A stretch of DNA of 64,000 bases from Crotalaria pallida. Lineage: Eukaryota > Streptophyta > Magnoliopsida > Fabales > Fabaceae. Of this stretch, positions 38,601 through 49,300 are shown one piece after another (the first letter of the stretch is position 1; each line of letters starts with the position of its first letter). The stretch covers positions 120,201,706 through 120,265,705 of the forward strand of contig CM075650.1 in assembly GCA_037953625.1 (NCBI GenBank), in the 5' to 3' direction. The translations under genes and the position numbers were made by a program. The notes under the pieces were generated by a model. It ran no database searches. It saw only the letters and a program-made list of their open reading frames with translations, and had not been told where the DNA came from.

Positions 38601-41600
38601 CAATGCCTTGGTCATGTAAAAATTTTGTAAATGGCCTAAATTCCCCACCATTGTCACTTTGAACAGCCTTAATTTTGGTGGAAAATTGAGTGGAAACATA
38701 AGATTGAAATTGCTTAAAGAGTGTGAGTGTGTCAGATTTTTGTCTAAGTAAAAATATCCAAGTATATTTAGAGTAGGCATCAACTACTGAGAGGTAATAT
38801 TTGAAGCCAGAGTTAGAGAAAAGAGGAGCTGGACCCCACAAATCAACATATAACAAATCAAATGGATGTGAATAAGTATGTTGTGAGGGAGGAGAATGAA
38901 GCCTGCTAGATTTGCTAACACAACAAGCACTGCAAGTGTCAAACACTGTTTTATTGATAAGAGGTATCTTACAAGTTTTGAGTACTGATTTAACTACATC
39001 CTCATGAGGATGACCTAGCCTACAATGCCACAACAAATAGTTGGAGGGCTTACAAAGCATAGAACCAGAATTAGAAGTGCTATTACAAGACAAAGAGCTA
39101 GAACTATTTACAATAGGAAATTCTGAATTACAATGCAACATAGAAGAAGTAGGAAAAACAGTAGAGTGACAAAGAGGTGCTGAAGAGGCTTGAAGAGGAG
39201 GAAAGGAGTACAGTCCCTCAGGTGTGACAGTACCCTTTAGAAGCACTTGGTTACTAGCCTGAGATTTCACAACACAAAAGTTAGGATGGAATTCAAAATA
39301 ACAATGATTATCCTTGGAAAATTTACTCACACTCATTAAGTTTTTGGTAATGTTAGGCACTAATAACAGATTATTAAAGGATAAGCATGTATTAGTAGCC
39401 TCAGGAGATTGAAAAGAAGAATTGCCACATTTAGAGATTGGAACAGGGTGGCCATTACCCATGAAAATGTGCTCAAATGAATGCTGCTCCACTGGCTGAT
39501 GAATTTGTGCAGCATCAGATGTAACATGGTGAGTGGCACCAGAATCTGGATACCAATTCAGTTGAGGTGCTGGTTGAGAAGCCACTGCTGCCATAGCATA
39601 AGGAGCAGATGGATGAGCATAATGATGATTTGGACCATAACCATACTGAGGAGTAGGAAGGAGGCCAGCACCAGCATAACTGGCCGGAGATCTGTAGTTC
39701 TGTGGTGGAAAATTTCTTGGCTGGAAATGAGAACCAGGTGGAGGCAGATAAGGCCGTGGTGTAGGAGCATTAAAAGGGACATGCTGAGCCCCATAGCCAT
39801 AGGAATTATACTGATGACTACCATAGGCAGAGGAATTAGAGTTATGAGGAAGGGGAATGTAAGAATTAGGGTTAGAATCATCCTCATCTTTGTTATAATA
39901 GCAATAGGAGATATCATGTCCAAATCTCTGACAGAGAGTGCAGTAATGACCATTGCCTCTGCCACGGCCACCACCACGACCTCCACGACCACTACGACGG
40001 CCACCACGACCACCACGGTTGAAAGGAGCATTTGACATACCACGACCAACAGAAACCTGATTAACAGAGGTTTCACTGAGCTTGGATGAAACAGAGGGAG
40101 AGTGATTTCCAGTATTAGATTCAACAACATTTACAGACATAGCATCACTGTGTGCTTTTCTAGAGGCTTGAGCTAAACGGTTTTCAAAGACTAACAACAA
40201 AGATCGAAGGTCTTGAATAGAATAAGGTTCAAGATGGCTTTCAATTGCAACAACTGCAGGGTTATACTCCTCTGGTAAACCTTCTAATATGGAATCCACA
40301 TGTTCAGCATGTGTAATGGGAGTGCCTACAGAATCCAGCGCATCCACAATAGACTTGATCTTAAGGAAATACTCTTCAATTGAGAGGTTACCTTTGGAAA
40401 CAGAGCGCAATTCAGAACGAAGCTGCCTAGAACGAGCTTTTGTGTGCGCATGGCAGTGAGAAACAATTTGATCCCACAGATGCCAAGATTGTTGAGATGA
40501 GAGAAATCGAAGACGCATGGAGTCAGAAATGGAGTTGAGGAGCCAGGAGAAGATCGTTTGATCTGTCTCCTCCCATTTCGCAAACGCTGGATTGATGCGA
40601 CAGTGAGCACGATCCTCATCGGAGAGAAATTCCGGCGGAATCACCGGAATCTCATTGATGAAGTGGAGAAGGTGCGACGCACGCAGAACGGAGACGACGA
40701 ATTGCTTCCAAGCTAGGAAGTTTGTTTCGGTGAGCTTGTATGAGGTTGGCGGAAGCGAAATCGGTAGCGACGGAGGAACGACTGTGATCGGAGGTGCATG
40801 AACAGCGCCGCCGGAGCCAGAAACATCGCCGGAGCCAGGATCGGCCATGGTTCACGATGATACCATATAAGAGTGATAAAACTAGAAGAGATAGAGAGAG
40901 AAGAGAGAGAAGAGAGAGAGAGAGAAGAGAGAGAAAGTTAGTTAAAACTGAATTTCTATTATTGAAAATCTGAGAGGGATAGGTTACAATCATACTATTT
41001 ATAGAAAAGTAAATCTATCCTAGCTGTCAGTCACCAATAGGTGACTTTAGCATAGAGAACTAACTAACTAACTATATTCTAACAATACAATAACAAACTA
41101 ACTATGTTTGTACATAATGCACAAGTGAACCGAAGTTCACTGTGTGCTTTACTTCCTATACTCTATTACATACTAACTAAGCCTCTATCTCAGACTAAGT
41201 TTTCAGAACTGAAGCCCCCAAAGTAGTTGATCAAAATCTTTTCAGCAAGGACCTTCAGTTTCGGGGGGGTATATAAGAGAGAAGCAAATGGTAGTTTTGC
41301 TTAGCTTAGTTAGTTTAATGACAGCTGTCTAAACAGCTATGTAATCCCTTTCTATAAATAGAGTTAGTTATGCTTGTAATAATTAGCCAATCATTAATAC
41401 AAAAGTTAGTTTACATTTTCCCTCTCTTCTCTCTCTCTCTTCTTTCTCTGTTCTCTCTCAGTTTACACTCTCTTACAATCTGCAACCTCTGTGCTTCCTT
41501 TCTATCAAGATGTTATTGATTTTACATGGATAATGATTGAGCCCCTACAGCAAGTAGTGGAAAATAACATGGCAGTATGAGGAAAATAGGTAGAGAAATT

Positions 41601-44600
41601 ACAATGGGATGTGTATCCATCTACAAAGCCAACATACTCCAAATAAGGGAAAGTTTCAGTTTCGCACCCGTATCCAATTCCGATACACAAATGATACTTC
41701 CAAATAAGTGTCCAAAAAGTTTCCCACACAAGGGAAAGAATATATTAGGATATGGGCAGAAATTGTGACTTTTTTTACTGATCACAAGTATTTTCGTATG
41801 AAATGTGATCTTAAAGCTATGTTTAATGAAAAATGATCAATGTCCCTTAACAAATACTCTAAATCTATATGAAATATGTTACATTAAATGCATATAGAAA
41901 GTATCATATCTTAAATTTCAAAAATTCTTCATATCCTTGTATCTGTGTCATATCATTCTTGTATCTTCTGTATTATCTATCTAGGCTTCCTTCATAAAAG
42001 GCCACTCTTTTATAACTTGTTCCTTCCACTCTCTTATCACCCTCTCTTCATCTTTTTACATAAAAATGTGCTTCTAAATATCTCAAGGAATTTGCAAACT
42101 TAAAAACATTATAACTATAAATTGATATTAAAAAAAGTTGAAAGAATACAGCAATCTAAATTCTAAAGCCACAAAAGTTGTCACTTTAGAATACATACCT
42201 CGCCTAGACGAGCCCGTGCACCAATAACACCACCAACAATCGCTGACATGACAGTGTGCCAAATGTGCAAATCCATGAGATAAATCTAACGAATGTGAGC
42301 ACATTAGCAAAGTAGATATTTGCAAGCAAAAGTAAAACGGAAAAGTAACCAGTTACAAGTATTCTATTACTCCCCAAGCCAACATTTTACATTAAAATGT
42401 CTATTCGCATTAAATGTATTGATCATCAGATTGATGGGAATAGACTTCCTACAGTAATATTATAGGGATCCATGTTACAAGGATCCTTTCCTCAAGCCGT
42501 CAACTATTTTATGTTCTTTCAGATTTTGAAATATAAAATGCGCATGAGTATATTTGGAACATCGAGTATTATGGAGTTCAGAAAATGTATTGTATGATAC
42601 ATATCATGGAATACAATACCATATCTTGTAATAAAATACTAAAACTATCATAATAATAACTTAAACACATTTTTGTTTTGAGAAATTCCTGAGAGCAAAA
42701 CCTAAATAGTAATACAAATCCAGGATTAGACAAACTCAACAATAACAATGATAATTACATACTCGTGTGTGTGTGTGTGTGTGTGCCACTTTCTAGTTTT
42801 TATTCGAGACTACTCCTAAAGCATGATTAAAAAATTCAAAAAAGTATATGTAAACTTATGGGCCTCTAATTCAGGTGTAATGTACAAAGGAGAAGGGGAA
42901 TGAGAGAAGGTTGTGAGATGAGTTGAGAACGATAATGGAGGAGTCTGTTATGCAAGACTCTAACCGAATGGATACTTGTCATCGAGAGATTGGAGAAGAC
43001 GGTGATGAAACCATGAAAATGGACACTATTATTAAGGGAATGGATGGAGAATGGTGTTGGGGTGTGCCATCATTTAGGCAGTTTTGGGGAGGTTGATGCC
43101 GCAGGACAGAGGTAGTACTGCATCTCTCATAATTTCTCTTTATTTCCGACTACATAAGTATTATAGTAGTTAGGAATTACTCTTCTGTAATAACATTTGT
43201 AATGAAGTGCAGCTGCTAATGTCAATGCACTTCACCATGCTTGCTAGGCACAGATGTTGTAACTGAACTCGGCTGTAGACAACTGTCCTACTCAATGTCT
43301 ATATACCTAGGCACTCATGTATCAATTATCTTTTGATCCATAAAAATTCAGAAAATCAGTTTGCTCTAATTACTGCTGTCTCTCTTCATTTTCAAATAAT
43401 CAGCATCTTGTAATTAGAGCTCTGGTACTGAACTTTAATATAATTTTTCATAATTAATGCCGGTATCTATCATAACCCAATTCCGCAATCTAGCGTGATC
43501 AAGCAACAGTCTTCTTAGACTAATGAGAAAAAACCAAAATCAAAGAAAATACTCACAGCCACAACAGGAGCCCACAAGCTAACTACAGTCAAGAAATTGT
43601 TATTCTCTGCAAAATTCAAATGCATTCATCAGTGAAAAACAAAATTTCTAAATATTGACATCGACAAGAAAAAAATTAATAAAAAAATTTACTAATAATG
43701 TAAGCACTTCAAAAATGTTTTCTCAGCTTCCATCGTTCTCACTAGAAAAAATTGGAAGCATTTTATCGCAAGCAAGACACTTTTCTCAATGTACATAATC
43801 ATCTCTTATGCTACTCAGAAAGGTATAGGCCCCAATAGCCCAAAGTTAAAGCTAACAGCTTAGAGAAGACCAAACCAAACTTCATTTCAAATGTACATAA
43901 AATTATTGAATCTATTTTGGATGCGGTTTGGCTGTTTTGGGCTCATTTTCCACAATAGGGTCCAAGCACATTTGACAAAGAAATGGGCAAAAAAAGCTTA
44001 GATAGTGTAATATAAAGGATACAAAGAAAAACTTAAAAAGAAAGAACCATATTTTTTATATGAATAGATAACTGTGGTGTCCCTTAATTATCTGTTTTTC
44101 TACACACCATAAGAGTAGTAGAACTAGTGTAGTTTAAGTTCAAAACTAGTTAGTTAGTCATCCAGCTGTAGGACTGCTGGCACAATTCAGTTTCTATAAA
44201 TAGAACCGAACCACTCCCTTTGTACTCCCATTCATTTGTGAAATAACAGATTTCTCTCTCTCTCTCTCTCTCTCTCCTCTTTCCCTCTCTCACTCAAGTT
44301 AGGTTTACTCTTTTACACACAAACAGTGTTATCCTACAATGCAAGTCAACTATCAAGTTCAGTTCAAGTAAATACAACTACTTCCACTCCACAAAAACTA
44401 GCCATTGCAGAGTGCACGGCAGAAGACCATATAAGCTCCTAGGGCCTGGTTTGAGAAGTTGGCTGGCACACTTTCGTCTCTTGGTTTCAGGAAGTGTCAG
44501 TGTGATCATTCTCTATTTGTTCATGCTACCTCAACTCACAAACTGTTTGTTCTTTGCTATGTTGATGATATTATCATCACAGGCACATCTCCTACACTCA

Positions 44601-45726
44601 TTAAGGAGTTGATTAGCAAGCTGAATCTTGCGTTTGCACTCAAAGATCTTGGAGCTCTCGACTATTTCCTAGGAATTGAAATTAAGAAACTCCCTACTGG
44701 TGAATTGCTTCTCACACAATCAGTATATTAAAGATCTTCTGGAGAGATCTCATCTAGAGGACATGAAGAGTCTCTCTCTCTCTCTCTCTCTCTCTGCCTC
44801 TCTCTCTCTCTCTCTCTCTGCCTCTCTCTCTGCTTAGCATAGTTTACTTAAATTAAGATCCTAATTGTTTGGTTTTTAAATTCAGTAGTAACACTCTATT
44901 TTATTTGTACGTAAATTGGTACAGCTGTAGCAGGGTGGCTCAGCTAGTTCTTTCCTTTTATAATAAAAATCAGAGAATGGCGACCGAAAAAGGTCACACA
45001 ACGTTACTCTCTTCAATGGTTTCTCTCCTCTATTCTGGTTTTCATGGTACCAACTGAAAATGGTGGTCACTAATCACGTACCCACTGATCTCACGCGCTG
45101 ATAGCGTCAATGTGAACCCAAACTGTTTGTGGCCTTGAAGCGAGGACCTCGCTTCACCCAGCAACTCCCTCCCACACAGTAAACAGTAAGAGGAAAAACC
45201 AAATTCATGAATGTTTACGTTTATATATTAGGATATGTAACTTTATAGGAAAGTTAGTTAGTCCAAGTGTTAAGTTAGACACGGCTAGTCACTATACCTG
45301 CCAGCTGTCTTATTGTTATTGAGTTGCTATAAATAGTAACTATCAGCTTGTAGTTAGTTGACAAGTCAGTTTTCATAACAGTTAACAGTTTTCATTCTCT
45401 CTCTCACACACGCACACTCTCTCTCTCTCTCCCCCCCCCCCCCCTCTCGCTTCTCTGTTTCTCATATTATATAATTTGATCTAAATTAATAGTTTAATTT
45501 GCACCCTTTACTCTTTAATCACTCTACTAAAGACTCTACTCGAGGGAAGATAATTTTTTTGATAAAACTCTGCTCTAGGGAAGTTGATTGGCGCTAGCAT
45601 TTCTGGATGACATCCCAAACTTTTGCAACAAATTTCCCGATGTTTTCTTTCTACCAATCTCTATTATGAAGAAGTTCTTATTCTTCTTAATAAATGGTTT
45701 ATTATCTTATTCTTCTTAATAAATGG

Positions 45727-45787
<61 letters not shown>

Positions 45788-46339
45788 CTAAACAAAGAAC
45801 TGAATCCTAGCACAAGACATCCTAACTATTAAAGAAGAAATATATCCCATACAAAAATGGTAGAGAAAACACCATGGCCTTGAAAAGTGAACCATTGAAC
45901 AAAAATAAAAACAGTACATACTTACTCTTTGAGATCAAATCATGCCATGAGTAACTCAAAGATGGAAGATCCACAATAATATTGGTAGGTTTAACAAGAG
46001 GTCTAATCTGCATTATTAGGAATAGATAACAATTAGTATGCTGAAAATGTAAGATCTTTCTTTCCACTGTGTTCTATAGACAATTTTTTCAAAATTATAT
46101 TAAGGCAAAATGCTAACAAGATCCCTTAGAGCACTTGTTAAGGAGCCAAGTGCTGTGGGAAATTATTGGAAAATGTAGTTTTTTATATTGCCAAAAGACG
46201 GAATAATGAGCACTTACGATTGTTTGTCTGATCCTAATAACCTTAAGGGCACTTACTAGCAAGACCCTTACATTAAGTCATTAACTACAATCAAATGTTT
46301 AAACACTCAAGTTTCCAAAGATGTCATAACACAGTAATC

Positions 46340-46392
<53 letters not shown>

Positions 46393-49300
46393 AACCAAAA
46401 GACTTGCCTGAAGAAAGTATGCAAAGGTGAATTTGCAGGCCAGTATCACCAACCAGTAGACCACATACCTGAAGAAGTTAAAAAAAGAATAGTGAAAATA
46501 ACAGGTTAAAAATCTATATCACCAAGCAGCACTCCTAACAACATGACAGATTAATAACTGAGTATAAGCAGTAACAGTAGTAAAAAAGAAAAAAAAAATT
46601 TAAAAAAAAAAACTTTTGCTGACATTAGTAAGAACAACATAAGAAAGTCATCAACACTACTAATGGTACAACCAAAACATGCACAATTAACAACTCCAAG
46701 AGCAAAGATGGTAGTTCACAAGTTGACAAGAACATTAAATATTGCGGCTAAATGGATCAATAATACAGAACCAGCAACCGCAACCAAACAAGTAAATAGG
46801 TGTCTCCTATCAGCAAATGTTATCGGAACAAAGATTTCATTTTCAGCATGGCAAAACTGACCTGCAATAATCACTCATCTTCTCATAAAGGCCACGCCCA
46901 ACAAAGTACCTTTCCTAAATCATGGAATTGAAAAAGCCAAAATACCAAGTCATAACACGATCAGAAAAAACTAGAAAGAAAAGAGAATGTTTGGTTTGAG
47001 AAAACATTAACATTTTTTGTTTTACATTAATAACAACAATAATAATAATAATAATAACAACAACAAGAACAAGCATGCAATCTTGTTTTCTCTTTTTCAT
47101 GTAAAATTCTATCAAAACGAGAAATGGGATGAAAACAAGGTGGCTTGCTACTAAATATCAATGGAAGCAGAAAATGAAAGAGAAAATATTTTCTTAAAAC
47201 AAGCAGCCCTAAACTTGTCAGAATTAATTAGTAAAAATAGCTCACTTGATAAATCCACTTAAAAAACTGAAAGAATGGCTGATCAGACATTGCAGAAAGT
47301 GCATGACAGGCAGGAATTTTGAGCAGTAGCGCAAAAAATAGACGTATAGCTGCATAAACGCCCACTACAAGAATGTATATCCGGAAATATAATGAATTGT
47401 CTGAGTTAAGATTATCCCTTTCCTGCAACATCTTCCTGCAAATGTAGCATAGTTATGGTAAAAAACTAAAAACCAATGCAGCTTGAAAGGCAATCCTAAT
47501 TACAAATGTTGTCAAAAGCTGCTAATAAAGCCGCCAAGGTGCAAGGACAGTGGAAGCCCGACCACCTAAAATAACCTGAGGAAAAGCAGGTTTGATGATG
47601 CAGCTGCTCATGCATTTCAGCCAACTTACGTATTCACCCTCACTAAAAGAATGCTCCGTAGCAAATGTGTGTCTAGCCTAATGGAGTATTTCAGCCTATC
47701 TTAAGTTAATTTTACCTAGCAAAACAAGAAAACTTTCCTAAAATAGGATCTGACCTTGCCTCCGCTAATGACTTAATAGTCCAGAAACTGAAGCTCTGTT
47801 ATCATTTGATTCCATGCAAGGTCGCATGGTGCTATCTCTTACTTTTAGTTGTTACTCTTTCTTTTAGTTCTTTGTGAGGATGTCCTATCCTCTTCTTTTG
47901 TACTATTATTTTCCATACTAATGAAACTTCTTTTATTACCAAATAAAGGGCGGCCCAGTGCACGAGGCGGCTCCCACCTAGTAAGGTCTGTGGAGGGTAG
48001 ATGTATGCAGCCTTACCCCCGCAAGCAAAGAGACTATTTCCAAAATTCGAACCCGTGACTTCTAGGTCACTAAGCAACAACCTTATCGTTGCACCAAGGC
48101 TCACCCTCCAGCAAATAAAAAAACATTTGATTCCATGCTCCTATTCACAATCACATCTTTATCGATTTTATTCTGGATTGAAGCTTTTGATTTCCCTGTG
48201 TTCTCTAATAATTGCCATTGTGTATCGCTTATGGCCATTTGAAAAGCATTTGATTGAATGTGCACTTACATCAGCTTTCTCAATGTTTATTATTTTTTGA
48301 TTTAAGAGTATAGTCATGAATCATGACTTAATTTCATTTAAATAATTAAATTCTTATTTTGGCTATGATTTTTCTTTATGGGTACAATTTTAGTTATATT
48401 TTTAAAATTCCACATCATTTCAATTATGTGAACCCATTGCCTCGCCAAATCAAAGTAACGTTTCCAGATTGGCTGCCTAAACCTGCTTTTCTACCTGTCA
48501 CAGCATTGCTTATTAAAGGACAAAAAAAGCTAAGGGAAATTGGAAACTCACAGGTAAAGATATGTTATACCCACAGAAGTCAAGCCACCCCAAAAAAACC
48601 TGATAACTAGCCTTGAAACAGCCATTCCCCTTGCAGTTGAGTATGCCCCATATGTAAGCAACACATCTAAGCAGCCTATTCATCATAAAAGTGGTATTTT
48701 TAGAATTACTTGCCACTGAAACATGCAATAGCTGTAAAAATTAAAAAACACAAAACTTACTCTTGATAAAATTCATAATCGCAAATGTAGGTCCAATGCT
48801 AAGTACTGTTTTAAAAGTATCCAAGTTGATATCTCCATGGTTGAAAGCAATTATTGTCAAAGCCTGCATTAAAGAGAGGTTGGCCATACTTTATGTTAAG
48901 AGTTAACTGTTCATAAGCACAGTTCATAGTTTAGAGAACAATGATAGATGAAAGAAATTTATAACATAAAAGAAATGGAGAGAAAAAGTAACCTGAAACA
49001 TTAATGCCAGGAAGATCCAAAGACGATGGAAACTTCGATACAAGTGAAGGAACGTTCTGTGCTCAACAAAACTGCTTTTACCAGTCTGATAACAATTTGA
49101 TAAACACAAAAGAGGGAACGTAAATCAGATAATCAATGTGATCGTGTACTTTACAGAAACTGCCACCACAACTCCAACCTCAAAAATTGCCATCATACAA
49201 AATACTCATAAGAGCTCAAAATACATTATCGTTACTCGCAAATTTCTTCAAAGTGCTTCAAAGTTCAAATAAATCTCAGAGAGCAGATTTCGACATGAAC

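Larger units (their letters stand above)
35912..41173 (-). mobile_element. Full-length young Ty1-copia element A
   Basis: The element spans 35917-41168 (5252 bp) with LTRs of 303 bp each, a 5-bp target duplication CATAC (35912-35916 and 41169-41173), and one uninterrupted gag-pol frame. The primer binding site on the minus strand is TGGTATCA (plus 40857-40864), matching the tRNA-iMet 3' end for eight bases before diverging. The purine tract is GAGAGGGGTA (36220-36229). The LTRs differ by one base that I can see, so the insertion is recent. The LTR ends are TA...TA instead of TG...CA. It sits in intron 21 in the same orientation as the callose synthase. It looks autonomous. Confidence 0.96.
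35655..41477 (+). mobile_element. Copia element C, 3' end, split by element A
   Basis: Left part (35655-35916) encodes the RNase H end: TEAEYRSLALAS, then LMWIASLLTELQLPYFTPKL, FCDNASTVAMAHNSVLHAKT, and the start of the ADILTKPLS motif. The right part (41169-41271) continues LTKPLSQTKFSELKPPK and stops. A purine tract TCGGGGGGGTA is followed by an LTR (about 41272-41477: TATAAGAGAGAAGC ... TATAAATAGAG ... (CT)n ... CTCTTACA). One frameshift precedes LMWIAS. Its 5' part may be the LTR scrap at 31600-31652. Confidence 0.8.
31305..42198. other. CALS9: Intron 21 (10.9 kb), nested retrotransposons
   Basis: From 5' to 3' on the gene strand: unrecognised sequence 41480-42198, a copia 3' end (element C) split by a young full copia (A), then a degenerate copia (B) carrying a MITE, then short flanking intron. 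Elements B and C lie antisense to the callose synthase and A lies in sense. The segments 31305-31600 and 41480-42198 show nothing recognisable. Confidence 0.85.
43607..45925. other. Intron 19 with several LTR scraps and microsatellites
   Basis: Holds a copia LTR plus RT scrap (44108-44770), another LTR-like segment (about 45225-45468) with a C14 run, CT repeats at 44245-44276 and 44772-44830, and a long (ATT)n tract. The segment 43610-44100 shows nothing identifiable. Confidence 0.6.
42199..48863 (-). other. CALS9: CALS9 exons 14-21 (residues 506-755), N-terminal membrane block
   Basis: Exons: 48761-48863, 48552-48675, 47246-47435, 46862-46914, 46408-46468, 45926-46007, 43557-43606, 42199-42285. 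Hydrophobic helices alternate with short loops: ALTIIAF, YGAYSTARGMAVSRLVIRFF, YILVVGVYAAIRLFFALLL, YVVYWLVILACKFTFAYFLQ, TVVSLWAPVVA. Conserved loop motifs are ACHALSAMSDQPFFQFFKW and GRGLYEKMSDY. Exon 18 ends CAG followed by GCAAGT, a GC splice donor. Exon 20 is set by the first of two overlapping AGs so that the frame holds. Confidence 0.92.

Noticed and set aside
39481..40035. 184-codon plus-strand frame rich in Thr, Ser, Ile and Arg
   Set aside because: It is the antisense shadow of the gag part of element A, whose Gly/Arg-rich coding creates a long complementary frame.
39558..40130. 190-codon minus-strand frame
   Set aside because: Offset frame within the intact gag-pol frame of element A, with low-complexity Val/Leu composition.
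45427..45445. C-rich run (and another at 57732) as possible assembly gap or structured element
   Set aside because: Simple homopolymer tracts in introns; length may be a sequencing artefact and nothing else supports a function.
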